Shown here piece by piece: positions 1 to 10,968 of a stretch of DNA of 64,000 nucleotides. The DNA is from Stomorhina lunata (taxonomy: Eukaryota; Arthropoda; Insecta; Diptera; Rhiniidae): positions 128,565,983-128,629,982 of the forward strand of contig OW121742.1 of assembly GCA_933228675.1 (NCBI GenBank). Reading direction: 5' to 3'. Below the pieces are notes generated by a model. It was given only the letters and a program-made list of their open reading frames with translations. It searched no databases and was not told the DNA's origin. Every line of letters begins with the position of its first letter. Positions within the stretch are counted from its first letter, which is position 1. The position numbers and the translations under genes are program-made.

Positions 1-812
1 CTGATCTATAAAATTTTAATCCATCGGGTTCATAAAAATCTTACCTTTTTCGCACAAAATAAGTGCTTTACTCCTTACCATTTTGTTCTTTGCAAAAATT
101 CAACCATAATTCTGTTTTTTTTTACCTATAATGATTTTCTTCCGAAATTTAGGTGATATTAGGAGTTTAGGTCTATTTATTAGTTTCTGTCTGTAGAAAT
201 ACTACTACTGAAAAATTTTTTTTAGATTTTTATACGAAAATCACTATATTTTCGCCGTTTGGTGATACTTGGTTCCAAAGTTTGTTTCCACTTAAAGTTT
301 TTTTTCTCATTATTTATTACTTCTTGAATGAATCATTGCAAGGCAAATATTTTCTAAAGTTTTGGAGAAATTAATTATCTTAAATTTATCACTTAAAAAG
401 TGAACCTATTATAGTTTACGTGAGTGTATGCTATTCCTCTAATATTTAAGGTCACCTTAAATTCATAGTAATATACAAAACAAAGCTCACGAACATCATC
501 AATGTTTTTCGGAACAAAAAACGATTTTTGATAGACTTTATGAGACCTGGCCTTGAAGGCACATTTAATACTATCAAAATGTTTATTTGGGAGTCAAGGA
601 TAGCAGAAAATGAAAATGTTTAGAATGCATATATTCTCAAAAATGTCAAACTATCCTATATATATCCTATAGAAACATTTTTTATTGTTAGGAACATAAG
701 CGTTTTTAGTAGCGTTATACAAGTAAAATATTTGACTTTAAACCTGTAAAATTTGAAGATTATGTTATCAGCAAAACTTTTCATTGCCAAATACTGACAA
801 ATAACATTTAAA
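1..812. other. AT-rich sequence, no gene seen
   Basis: No open frame of note, no recognised repeat. Ordinary AT-rich fly intergenic or intronic sequence with short homopolymer runs. Confidence 0.6.
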
Positions 813-1360
813 AACAAGTAAAAAAGTGCTATAGTCGGTCAAGCCCGACCATACGATACCCTTCATCACTAAGGTCAAAGATGTTCTTTTTCCTGTATAA
901 AGACAAATATTTGCTAAATATTGCCATCATACAAACATTTACTTAAAACTTATACATATATTTAAGCTGTTTTCGTCACTTGGACTTATATGTGAGCTAG
1001 GGTCAAATGTGGACCGATTATCTCGAAATTTGGCAAATTGATTATAGTTGTTACAAAAATTATGTCTGCGAAAAATAAACTTAAAATTCTCATTATCTTC
1101 AGCGCATAAGTTTGTATGGGAACTATGGTCAAATGTGGACCGATTTCAACGAAATTTGGTACAGTGGTTTAAGTTTACATAAGCAGTACTTTGATTAGAT
1201 TTACATGGGGGTCCAGCCAGCCAGCCGTCCAGCCAGACGGACGGACTGACTGACATCACTAAACCGGCTTAGAAAATGATTCTAAGCCTATTGGTATACT
1301 AAAAGGTGGGTCAAAGACAAATATTTCTATGCGTTACATGGGGTGAAGGGTATAAAAAGT
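813..1360 (+). repeat. Dispersed repeat family A, copy A1 (internally deleted)
   Basis: Begins with the family's left end (aacaagta, then agtgctatagtcggtcaagc), whose gtcgg/ccgac halves form a 5-bp stem. It continues through the hallmark 'gagctagggtcaaatgtgga' and the CCAGCCAGCCGTCCAGCC block, and ends in 'gggtgaagggtataaaa'. The copy lacks part of the middle (the 'aatggaccgattttgatgaa' block) and about 45 bp just before the right end. No coding capacity is seen. The family is recognised only by comparison within this window; its published name is not known to me. Confidence 0.85.
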
Positions 1361-1528
1361 ATGGTATCGAATAAGCAGTTGGCAAAACAAACAAAAAAAT
1401 TGTGCTTTTTATGTGATATTCTTGACTTTTTCAACCATTATTTGCATTAGATTATTTACCCGAGTTGGAATCCCAGTTACAATTATTTAATTTTTATAAT
1501 ATGTCTTATTTATGTATATCACTTTAAG

Positions 1529-1608
1529 CAGGCGTAGGCGGCCCATACCACCAGAAGCCGAAGACTTTTTTGTAAACATTATTTGAAATAAATTTAACCG
1601 AATTTTAT
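1529..1608 (+). repeat. Family E core (foldback-like element), partial
   Basis: Carries 'ccataccaccagaagccgaa' and then 'aaacattatttgaa', both found in the 6.0-kb copy. It joins directly to the palindromic minisatellite array on its right, as in the other E copies. Confidence 0.7.
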
Positions 1609-1616
1609 TATTAAAC

Positions 1617-2216
1617 AAAAAAATATATAATAGCAAAATTGTCGATAAAATTTTTTTTCTGAAGAAAAAATTTCCATAAAAATATTTTTCTAAAGAAAAC
1701 TTTTCGATGACAAAATTTCTATAGAAAAATGTATGATAAAAAAATTTTCTATAGAAAAATTTTTAATAACAAATTTTCTATAGAAATATTTTTGATAAAA
1801 AAAAAATTTTCTATAGAAAAATTTTTGATAAAAAAATTTTGTATAGAAAAATTTTTGATAAAAAAATTATCTATAGAAAAATTTTTGATAAAAAAATTTT
1901 CTATAGAAAAATTTTTTTCTGTATAAAAATTTTTGATAACAAAATTTTCTGTAGAAAAATTTTTGATAAAACAATTTTCTATAGAAAAATTTTTGAAACA
2001 AATTTTCTATAGAAATATTTTTGATAAAAAAATTTTCTATAGAAAAATGTTTGATAAAAAAATTATCTATAGAAATATTTTGGCTAAAAAATTTTTGTAT
2101 AGAAATTTTTTTTTAAAAAATTAAACAAAATTTTTGATAAAAAAATTTTCTATAGAAAAATTTTTGTTAAAAAATATTTCTATAGAAAAATTTTAGATAA
2201 ACAAATTTTCTGTAGA
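1617..2216 (+). repeat. Tandem array 1 of a palindromic unit of about 30 bp
   Basis: About 20 diverged units built around 'ttttctatagaaaa' separated by 'tttttgataaaaa'. Each unit is self-complementary around CTATAG, so single strands could form runs of small hairpins. The open frames here (Lys/Phe/Ile-rich) are only the array read in frame. Orientation, judged by the GATA element, is the same as arrays 2 and 4. Confidence 0.9.
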
Positions 2217-2217
2217 A

Positions 2218-2290
2218 TCAGGGATCAAACTTGGGACCTCTGGAATGCTAGGCGGATGACTACCTTCCTATGCCACGGTGGTTCGAATTA
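2218..2290 (-). mobile_element. tRNA-derived SINE, head only
   Basis: On the minus strand this is a tRNA-Val-like head with the A-box region (ccgtggcataggaaggtagt), then 'catccgcctagcat' and the B-box-like 'aagtttgatccctg'. The SINE body seen at 6.0 and 21.5 kb is absent. It sits exactly at the end of array 1. Confidence 0.7.
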
Positions 2291-3880
2291 CAAATATTAA
2301 TTAATAACTTATTATGTAGTCATTATAAGGTAATATGATACATCTATAATACATTTACAAAGCCTTGAGGCTAAATATGATTTCTAAGAAAAATCTTAAA
2401 TACCTATTTTGGGATTTCTCGAATCATTTGCCTACTAGTTAATCAAATGTGAAACTGGTTTATGCCTTATTTTATAAAGATATAATTATGATTGGCTAAG
2501 ATCATATTGTAATTGAATGCCATCAGACTAATGTCGCAAACAGCAAAACATTTTTACATTTTACATTTTTACTTACTTCTTCAAGTCACACGCTCAACTC
2601 TTCGTATAATATACATTTGTATAATAAAAATATTTGTTCCTAAATATTTTGAAAGGAAATATTTTCCTTTCAAAAAGTTTGCTTTTCATCATTTTTCAAA
2701 TTTCTGGGCAATTAATATAATTATATCTTTAATCATTTACAAATAAGACTTTGATATTTCATCAAAAGTTAATTTTCTTTAATAGCAAATAAATCACAAA
2801 TGTTTCTGGTTAAAAAGTTGAATAACCCCATTAATAACTTCTAACACTCACACACAATTTGCAAATTTGAAAAGAAATTTAAGGATTTCAACTGTAAAGT
2901 AAATTAAATTTGGTTTTTGATTTTTATTTGCCGTTTTAAAAGGTGCAAATAAGTCAACTTTTGAGAAATTTTGTATATTTATGAACTTGTTTTAAGTATA
3001 AAAGTAAAATTTTCTTAGAAAATCAGTTATTTGTAAAGAGTTTAAATTCTGTCTGATTTCGTATAAAGTTTAAAGACCTTTTTTGCTGGATAAAAGCATC
3101 ATTATATACAAATGTACAGAAAGTGTGGTTTCTTCATATTTAAAATTTTACTTATATTAAAAGACATTTTGGTTTCATATTTTTGTGATTGTATTATTAT
3201 TTTTTTTGGTTTGTTTTTTACTTATAACTCATGTGGGTTCGTCTGTAATTTTATTATTGTTTAATACGATAATAACATCAAATTTAATAGAATTTTATAA
3301 GGCTTTATTATCCCGAATTCTTGTTTATACGCATCAGCGTTACTAAAAGCAGTCAATAACTGTAGCAACATCATCATCATAATCTTAATGTTAGTAAAGT
3401 TTTGTTGGTATACCTGTTTGCTATCCTTGGAGCCTGGAGAATGAATGAGTGAATGACATCAATGACAGTATTTTCGTTTTTATGTCATGAAACTCGTAAC
3501 GAATTCTATTTATTTTTCTCCTATTTATTGTACAACATCTCGTGTGTAACACAGATTTTTTTTGGAAATGTTTGTGTTCATATGCTCATCTTTAATATTT
3601 GATTGTGTCTGCTGCCAAGGCTGCTAAAGAATTACAGTAGCAACATCAGTAGACTGTCACTGTTCCGTTAAACAGTCGCTGAAACAGACAACGCGTCAGT
3701 CAGGGAGTCCTGGAGTGGGAAGTTGAGTGAATATGCCAGTAACACGTACATATGTATTTTAGAGCGGCTCGATATAAAAAATGACATTGTCACCCTCTTT
3801 AAATAAAGTTTGGCCAACTTGTAAATTTTTATTGTAGAAAAGCTAACTGATACAATTCTTTGCAACAATTATTGAAAAAC
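2291..3880. other. AT-rich sequence, no gene seen
   Basis: Short frames only; none resembles a known protein. No repeat copy recognised. Confidence 0.6.
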
Positions 3881-4470
3881 TAACAAGTAAGAAAGTGCTA
3901 TAGTTGGTCAAGCCCGACCATGCGATACCCTTCACCTCTTAGATCAAATGAGTTCTTTTGCCTGTATATATATTTAAGCTGTTTCCGTCATTTGGACATA
4001 TATGAGAGCTAGGGTCAAATATGGACCGATTATCTCGAAATTTGGCAAATTGATTACAGTTTTTACAAGAATTATGTATGGAAAAAATAAACTCAAAGTT
4101 CTCGTTATCTTGAGATTAAGGAGAAAAAATATTGATATTTGTGGCTAAAATATCAATTCCGGGAAGTGGGACCTATGGAAGGTCCATAAAAAATGGACCG
4201 ATTTTGACGAATTTCAATAGTCAAAAAATGATATGTGCCAAATTTCATCAATTATCTATAGAAGTACAGGTCCTTTGATTACATGGTTTACATGGGGGTC
4301 CAGCCAGCCAGCCGTCCAGCCAGACGGACTGACATCACTAAATCAACTTAGGAAGTGATTCTAAACCTATTGGTATACTAAAAGGTGGGTATAAGACAAA
4401 TATTTCTATGCGTTACATACATCAGCACAAACTTATAATACCCTTTCCACCTATGGTGGTGAATAAAAAG
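3881..4470 (+). repeat. Dispersed repeat family A, copy A2
   Basis: Has both family ends. The left end is 'aacaagtaagaaagtgctat' with the gtcgg-type hairpin mutated to gttgg. The right end is 'cagcacaaacttataatacc' followed by a 'ccacctatggtgg' hairpin. The middle block containing 'tttgtatgggagctatggtc' is missing, while the 'ccgggaagtgggacctatgg' block is present. Non-coding. Confidence 0.85.
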
Positions 4471-5986
4471 TGAAAGAGATGACTTTTTCCTTAGATCCTT
4501 GATAGTCAAGGGAAGATTGCAGGAAAAAATGTTTTTTGATGATTTCTATATTTTCAGGGGGTGACCTAAAAGTTGATTTTTCATTCAAGTCTCTCTAATG
4601 TATACAAATATATAATTTCATTCAAAAATTGTGAAAAGCACAATATCTATAAGCAAAAAAATAAAAAAAAACAGCAGCCATCAAGGGCGCCAAAATGGCT
4701 TCTAACTTTGTTTTAAATGCATTAATTCTTCTTCATATGAGTTTTAGTTTAATACTGGGGTAAAAGTAATGAAATGAAATAAAATGTATGGAAGTTATTT
4801 TGTAGGAGGGGGCTAAAAAGTGTCAGTGTCTCCCTTCTATGATTTACAGCAAAAGAAAAAAAGAATCAGCTCCAGCTGTTGGTGTTCGTTCATTGATTTT
4901 TTGTGTTTTCATCTTTTACACTTGTTCAACAGACAGAATTTTTAATGTCTTACCCATTAAAATTGCGAGGAAGTTGTTTTGGTTCCCTAGAAATTTTCCA
5001 GTAAGGAAACCATTATTGGGTTTAAGTAAATTTGTTGTTTCAAACAGAAGGAACCAAGTTGAGTTTTTAAAGAAATTCTTAGAAGATTTCTTTACTTGAT
5101 GATAACTTTTGATATATAAAAATGAAACAAATTTCGAGCTCCTGCTTTACTTAAAAAAAACAAGCAAGCAAAAATCGTCACCAAACATGCACGTATGTAA
5201 ATGATGTTAACTTTGATGAAAACTCATAAGCATTTTCTTATACTTATTTTCTGTCTTCAAGAAAATAAAAGACAGTTTGAGTTTTTCTTTTCTCGTTATT
5301 ATTTCGTTAAAAATTTGTAGAAAATATGTCAAAAAATATGAAATCACGTTACTGGCGTTAATGTTTGAGGTTATTATTATTTTCCTTGATGTTCTGTTCG
5401 TTAACTAAATTTAATTCATTTTTTTCGTTATATTTTAAAAATAACATTATTTTAAAAAGTTATAATAATTTTCATTTTTTATTATTTATTTAGTTTTAAA
5501 AGCTTCTTTGTTATGTTTCGTTCTTAGAATTATAAATGAGTTAAACAGAGATAAAAAAGAACAAAAAAAATATACTTTTTACGAAAATAGAAAAAAGTTT
5601 TTAATGGCAATAATTTTAGAAAATTTAGATGCAAAATTTTTGAGCCATAATGGACGCAAAATGTTTAAAATTGGTTTGCGTAAAATGTTTGTTTAAAAGT
5701 AGAAATTTCTTCTAATGTTTCTTATGTATTTTTGAACAGTTTGTAAGTGTTTTTAGTAATTTTTAGCAAAATTAGCTAAAATGTGATGTTAAAAGATTTA
5801 TTTGTTAAACCGACCATAACAATTTGATAGAAAATGTTCTAGACTTTCACATAAGCTAAGCGTTGAGGAGCACAGTAATCATATTTTACACATAAACGAA
5901 AATAATTAAAACTCGATTCTGATGTAATGAAAATGCATTGTCCATCTTAATCTGTAATCTTAATAGATTGCACTATATCATAACCA
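4471..5986. other. AT-rich sequence, no gene supported
   Basis: An 86-codon open frame at 4839-5099 has no recognisable domain, no obvious splice signals and average composition, so I do not call it. The remainder is AT-rich with homopolymers. Confidence 0.5.
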
Positions 5987-6010
5987 GGCCCATATCACCA
6001 GAGGCCGAAG

Positions 6011-6020
6011 ACTTTTTCTA
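6011..6020 (+). repeat. Target-site duplication, left copy
   Basis: The 10 bp 'actttttcta' are repeated exactly at 6336-6345 on the other side of the SINE. Confidence 0.85.
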
Positions 6021-6335
6021 TATATATATATATAATTCCCCGACAACATTCCAATTGGAACAAGGGGTACTTCTCTCAGACAATGAGCTGCATCCGATTC
6101 TATTTTTAGACTCATTGAAAGGGACCTACGTTTTAACGCCGGCTCCGAACGGCAAATGCATTAGTTAGAGAAGTTTTTCATAACCTAATACTCAATAACC
6201 AGTGGCTAGCTGAGTTATGAGGTGAGACCGCCGCTTTTTTGAAAATTAATTTTTTTCAAGTGAGCCTGACAGGGATTGAACTTGGGACCTCTGGTATGCT
6301 AGGTGGATGACTAACCTGCTATACCACGGCGGTTC
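6021..6335 (-). mobile_element. tRNA-derived SINE, apparently full length
   Basis: Read on the minus strand it starts with a tRNA-Val-like head. This has an A-box-like 'tggtatagcagg' and a B-box-like 'gttcaatcc', the two internal promoter boxes for RNA polymerase III. A tRNA-unrelated body of about 230 bp follows, ending in a TA-repeat tail (tatatatatata). Exact 10-bp duplications flank it, the signature of target-primed retrotransposition. It would depend on a LINE partner for movement. The plus strand carries a 47-codon open frame antisense to the body; it is conserved only by descent (see rejected items). Confidence 0.88.
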
Positions 6336-6345
6336 ACTTTTTCTA
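6336..6345 (+). repeat. Target-site duplication, right copy
   Basis: Exact copy of 6011-6020 on the far side of the SINE. Confidence 0.85.
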
Positions 6346-6654
6346 ATTTTCGTAAATATCACGATCATTAATGAAACTAATGCAAATGAGTATTAAGAGC
6401 ATATAGTTGGAATTTGGATGTCACCAAAGTCGGTTGGTGGGCTTTGCTAAAAAAAAAAATACAAATCCATTTTATAGCAACAAAATACATGGGTTGAGAG
6501 AACAAAGAAGTATAATCTCGATACATTGTTGCTACGACACTATTATTTTTGAAAACATTATTTGAAGTAAATGTAACCGAATTGGGAATATTTTTCGAAA
6601 CAGACGAAAATAAATTCTAATATTGAAAAATTTTAGATTTTGATATTATTTAGA

Positions 6655-7870
6655 TACAAAAACATTTTTTAGGTATTTTTGATACAAACATAAAAAAATA
6701 TCGAAAAATTTTTGATAAAAATATTGTTTTTTAGAAAATTTTTCGACAATCATTATTTTTATAGAAAATTTTTCGATAAAAATATTTTTGTGTGAAAATT
6801 TAAGAACCAAATTTTTCTATGGAAAAATTTTCGTTGAATATTTTTTTCTAAGGAAAAATTTTCGATAAAAATATTTTTCTATAGAAAAATTTTCGATAGA
6901 AATATTTTTCTGTAGAAGAATTTTCAATAGAAATACTTTTCTGTAAAAAAATTTTCGATAGAAATATTTTTCTGTAGAAAAATTTTCGATATAAATATTT
7001 GTCTATAGAAAACATTTCGATAGAAATATTTTTCTGTAGAAAAATTTTTTATTGAAAATGTTTTGATGAAAATGTTTTGATATAGAAAAATTTTCGTTCA
7101 AAATTTTTTTCTAAACAAAAATTTTTGATAAAAGTATTTTTCTATAGAAAAATTTTCTATAGAAATATTTTTCTGTAGAAAAATTTTGTATAGAAATATT
7201 TTTCTGTAGAAAAATTTTTGATAGAAATATTTTTCTGTAGAAAAATTTTTGATAGAAATATTTTTCTGTAGAAACATTTTCGATAGAAATATTTTTCTGT
7301 AGAAAAATTTTCGATAGATATATTTTTCTGTAGAAAAATTTACGATAGAATTATTTTTCTGTAGAAAAATTTTGATAGAATTATTTTTCTGTAGAAAAAT
7401 TTTAGGTAAAAATATTTTTCTATAGAAAAAATTTTGATACAATATTTTTCTGTAGAAAAATTTTCTATTGAAAATGTTTTGATAAAAAAATTTTTTGTAG
7501 GAAAGTAAATATTCGAAAATAAAATTTTCTATGCAAAAATTTGTAATAAAAATATTTCTATAGAAAATTAAAAAAAAAAAAAATTCTATATAAAAATTTT
7601 TCATAAAAAATTTTTTGATAAAAAAATTTCTATAGAAAAATTTTTTAAAGTTGTTAATATTTTTTTTTATTTTTGTAATTAAACTGTTGAAAAAAAATTT
7701 TATAGAAAAATTTTTAATAAGAAAAAAATTGTTTTATCAAAATTTTTCTATAGAATAATTTTTTTTCTGAAAATGTTTCAATAGAAAATTTTCTATAGAA
7801 CAATTTGTAATAAAAAAATTTTCTGTAGAAAAATTTTTGATAAAAAATTTTCTATAAAAGATGTTTCTAT
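6655..7870 (+). repeat. Tandem array 2 of a palindromic unit of about 30 bp (about 1.2 kb)
   Basis: Longest of the four arrays. The commonest unit alternates 'ttttcgatagaaatattt' and 'ttctgtagaaaaa'. The centre (about 7140-7410) is the most homogeneous, while the flanks are diverged. A 168-codon minus-strand frame across 7098-7604 is purely the array in frame (Lys/Phe/Tyr/Ile only). It lies directly downstream of the E core, as in arrays 1 and 4. Confidence 0.92.
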
Positions 7871-9430
7871 ATACTCAGCTGATTAAAGTTGAGATATTTG
7901 ACATAGTCTCATAAAAATTTTTGTGCACTTAAAAATTTAATAATGCACTTCAAGCGTTACTTTATGCCAAAAATTATTTATTTAAATTAAATTACACTCA
8001 TATACAAGTCAAAGCATGTTTAGTATGCATGTATTTATACATTGTTTAAATCTATTTATGAATATCATAAAATTTACATTAAAGAAGGGTCATTTTTACT
8101 AAAAGAGTTATATATAGCTTTACACATTTGCCTAGATCTACACTAATACACAAAAATCCGAGTTTATAATTTATTCTGATTAAATATTTTCCTAAACAGA
8201 TGTAAACTTGTGTATGTTGCAAAATAAGCTGGATACAATGAAATTCAACCAGCATTTTTTTTCGTAAATTTTAAAGCATTTTATAAAATTACTAGGACAG
8301 ACAGAAAAAAATGGATGGATAGACTGAAACACAGGAGTAAACATGCGTTTAAACACCCAAATGCGAATGTAAATATGTGCATAGACGTGTGAAAGTAAAT
8401 GCCACCTTATTATTAAAAAGTGATGGTATTAGGAGGAATCTTTTTGGAAGAAAAAAATCTGTATTAAAAGAAATGTTTAAAAACTTTCATTTGGGTCTTT
8501 TTTAAATATTATTTGTTCCCCTTCTTGTCTGTTAAAATAAGTCTATTAGAATTTTCTATTATTTTTATTAACAGGTTTTCTGGTACCCCCTTATTTAATA
8601 TACATTCAAATTGTGGTCATTCTATAAAAGTATTTTTTTTTTATTTCTCTCAGTTGTGTATGTGTGCATACAATTGAAACAATTTAAAATATTTAATTTC
8701 ATAAAATATAATTACACTTACTTCTGTAAAATGTTGAATTCTTTATACCAAGATGTACGAGTATGTCAGCCTGTGTATTCTGCTATTGTAAAACACCAGC
8801 ATTCACCAGACTGCCAAAGTTAAAAACCCAGCAAGCGCAAAAACTGACATTTACATATGCACTCTGTTGAGGTTTACACTTGTAACAATTTTAAGTATCC
8901 ACCTTTTTTTGTGAATTTTTTTATACTCACTCTCTACTTCTTTGTACTGCTACCACTCCATTTACTCTTATTACGACATGTAGAAATATTTTGTTGCATG
9001 CAACATCATATTAATTGCATATGTATAAGATCTTGTATTGTATGTGCCAGTGTTTGTGTATCTGTGTGGGAGAGTCTGCATACAACCATAAAGTCCCCTG
9101 AGTGTTAAAACCATTTACAGTAGCTTTAATTTATCCGAAAACATTCCATTTATTATAATTGTTACATGAACAGGTTACAAGTAACCAACAAACTTTTTGC
9201 TGTGTTTCATTTTTTTTTGCAACATCTTTCTTAAAACCAAAATGTGTGCGAAGGTGTATGAATTTATATGAGTGAGCAAAAATGCACACAAATTGTATAT
9301 ATATAAAATTTTATTTTAATATTTATGTTCAATGAGGTCAGTCTGAAAAGTCATCTGTTTGCTGTGGGAGGCTTTTTAAAATTAAAGTTTAAAAAAGTTA
9401 AAGTTTAAAAAAAACGAAAAATATAGTTTT
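7871..9430. other. AT-rich sequence, no gene seen
   Basis: Short frames at 8611-8823 and 8857-9108 have no recognisable domain. They are biased to Phe, Leu, Cys and Ile, as expected of T-rich DNA. Confidence 0.55.
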
Positions 9431-9541
9431 ACCCCTAATTCATAAACAAAGATATGACAAGCTTATGAATCAAATTTTCTATACAAATTTCCTACTTTAA
9501 GACTTAAATAATTTTATTATTCGTTTACGAATTAGAGGTTT
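9431..9541. mobile_element. Small terminal-inverted-repeat element G (MITE-like)
   Basis: About 110 bp. The left end 'acccctaattcataaacaaa' is the inverted complement of the right end 'ttcgtttacgaattagaggt' with 3 mismatches in 20. Internal 'gatatgacaagc' is shared with the copy at 37.6 kb. It is too short to code. Confidence 0.65.
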
Positions 9542-10095
9542 ATATATAAAATTTTTAAAAGATTTTTCTTTTATGAAAATGTTTATCATCATTGCAGTAT
9601 CAAATACTTTGGAGATAATAGGAGATTTTGTCTTAGCAACATGTTGCATCAACCGTCGCGAAAGGAAGATTTTGATAATTAATATATTTTTTAGTTTTAT
9701 TTTGTTTAAATTTGAGGGCTTTCCTATATTGTTTTGTGATCTTAAAAAATTTCTTAGCAACATGTTGCATAAACCTTCTTTAAATTTTCACTTGTAAAAT
9801 GACATTATCTTTGAAGAAATTGGCTTCAAATTTTTGTTTGGCTAACAAACTTTAATTTGTTTCACAACTTAATTTTCTAGTTCTTGTCAACATATAAAAG
9901 TTGCCGAATTTTAATTTAGGCAAAAGTAAAAACTGTATGTATTGTTACAGCAATATCATTAGGATTTTTTAGAAGTACTGCTCGTCAGCCTAAAATAAAC
10001 TTTTTAGTCTATTTTAAATAAGAATTTATCTATACAAGATTTAAGGTCCCACGGTGATAATATTACTTTCTTGCTATATTAAATTATTCGGCACT
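9542..10095. other. AT-rich sequence with a 23-bp direct repeat
   Basis: 'cttagcaacatgttgcat' occurs at 9634 and again at 9752, each containing the palindrome caacatgttg. No gene is supported. Overlapping frames on both strands are short and anonymous. Confidence 0.5.
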
Positions 10096-10179
10096 AAATT
10101 ACCCATCTATATATTAACAAGAACATTTTTATGAGCAACATTTTTCAGCAACACAATCTGTCACTCTAATTATGTTTTT
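10096..10179 (+). repeat. 84-bp direct repeat, left copy
   Basis: Matches 10885-10968 at roughly 85% by eye. Shared blocks include 'aagaacatttttatgagcaa' and 'cactctaattatgttttt'. The pair exactly brackets repeat copy A3. Confidence 0.85.
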
Positions 10180-10884
10180 TATACCCTTCACCACCATAAG
10201 TGAAAAGCGTGTTATAAGATTGTGCTGATGTATGTAACGCATAGAAATATTGGTGTCAGAACCAACTTTTAATTGAATTACTCCCTGAGTCGATTTAACG
10301 ATGTCCGTCCGGCTGGACTCCCATGTAAACCTTGTAATCAAAGTACAGGTCGTAATTCTCAAAAGAATTAAATGCAATTTGACAAATACAATTCTTTTGG
10401 TAGTGGGACCATGTCTATTGAAATCTGTCCATTATTAAGGGTACCTCCCATAGGTCTCACTTCACGGAATCGGTATTTTGCCCGTAAATATATATATATA
10501 TATATATACTTTGTACCAAATTTTGTTGAAATCGGTCCATATTTGACCATAGCTCCCATACAAACTCTTCTATCAAAACGCACCAAATGAGACAAAAAAT
10601 CATTAAAACTCCTCATAAATCTGAAGATAATGAGAATTTTGAGTTTGTTTTTTACATACAAAACTTTGTAAAAACTGTAATCAATTTGCCAAATTTCAAG
10701 ATAATCGGTTTACATTTGACCCTAGCTCTCGTAGCCTAAATGACGGAAATAGCTTAAATATACTAGTTTTGAGAAAAATTTTTTATGACGGCAAAATTTT
10801 GGAAATACTTGTCTTTATACAGAAAAAAGAACACCTACGATCTTATTGTCGGGCTTGACCGACTATTGCGCTTTCTAATTCGTT
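10180..10884 (-). repeat. Dispersed repeat family A, copy A3 (near full length)
   Basis: In reverse orientation, beginning with the right end 'atacccttcaccaccataag' and ending with the left-end hairpin (gtcgggcttgaccgac) and 'gctttctaattcgtt'. Contains the GTCCGTCCGGCTGGACTCCC block, 'acctcccataggtctcac', 'accatagctcccatacaaac' and a short TA run at 10489-10507. The overlapping open frames are frame shadows of the repeat. Confidence 0.9.
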
Positions 10885-10968
10885 AAATTATGAATCTATA
10901 TGTTGACAAGAACATTTTTATGAGCAACATGTTTCAGAATCATAGTCTAACACTCTAATTATGTTTTT
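10885..10968 (+). repeat. 84-bp direct repeat, right copy
   Basis: Partner of 10096-10179. It starts immediately at the left end of copy A3. Confidence 0.85.

Larger units (their letters stand above)
5987..6600 (+). repeat. Family E core, longest copy, interrupted by a SINE
   Basis: The left part 'ccatatcaccagaggccgaa' ends at 6020 and resumes at 6336 with 'ctaattttcgtaaatatcac', the continuation seen unbroken at 14.8 kb (minus strand) and 56.4 kb. It runs through 'ttggaatttggatgtcacca' and 'aaacattatttgaagtaaat' into array 2. The SINE inside is listed separately. Confidence 0.8.

Noticed and set aside
1617..2216. Regularly spaced palindromic repeats considered as a CRISPR array
   Set aside because: Units are contiguous and AT-only with no unique spacers, no cas genes are present, and the DNA is eukaryotic.
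4839..5099. 86-codon plus-strand frame
   Set aside because: No domain, no splice or start context, and composition like the surrounding DNA.
5938..6168. Peptide-like frame shared with 21665-21946 (minus), containing 'NSPTTFQLEQG' and 'LHPILFL'
   Set aside because: It is antisense to the SINE body in both copies. The seven or so differences between the two peptides are mostly amino-acid changing, so there is no sign of selection for protein.
7098..7604. 168-codon minus-strand frame, and similar frames at 1729-2124, 56170-56463 and 56876-57082
   Set aside because: Each is made of Phe, Tyr, Ile, Lys and Asn from the palindromic tandem units. There is no sequence outside the repeat and no start or splice context.
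10368..10661. Frames with 'VEIGPYLTIAPIQT'-like peptides (also at 38036-38312)
   Set aside because: They are translations of the conserved 'gaccatagctcccatacaaac' DNA block of family A, open by chance and interrupted in other copies.
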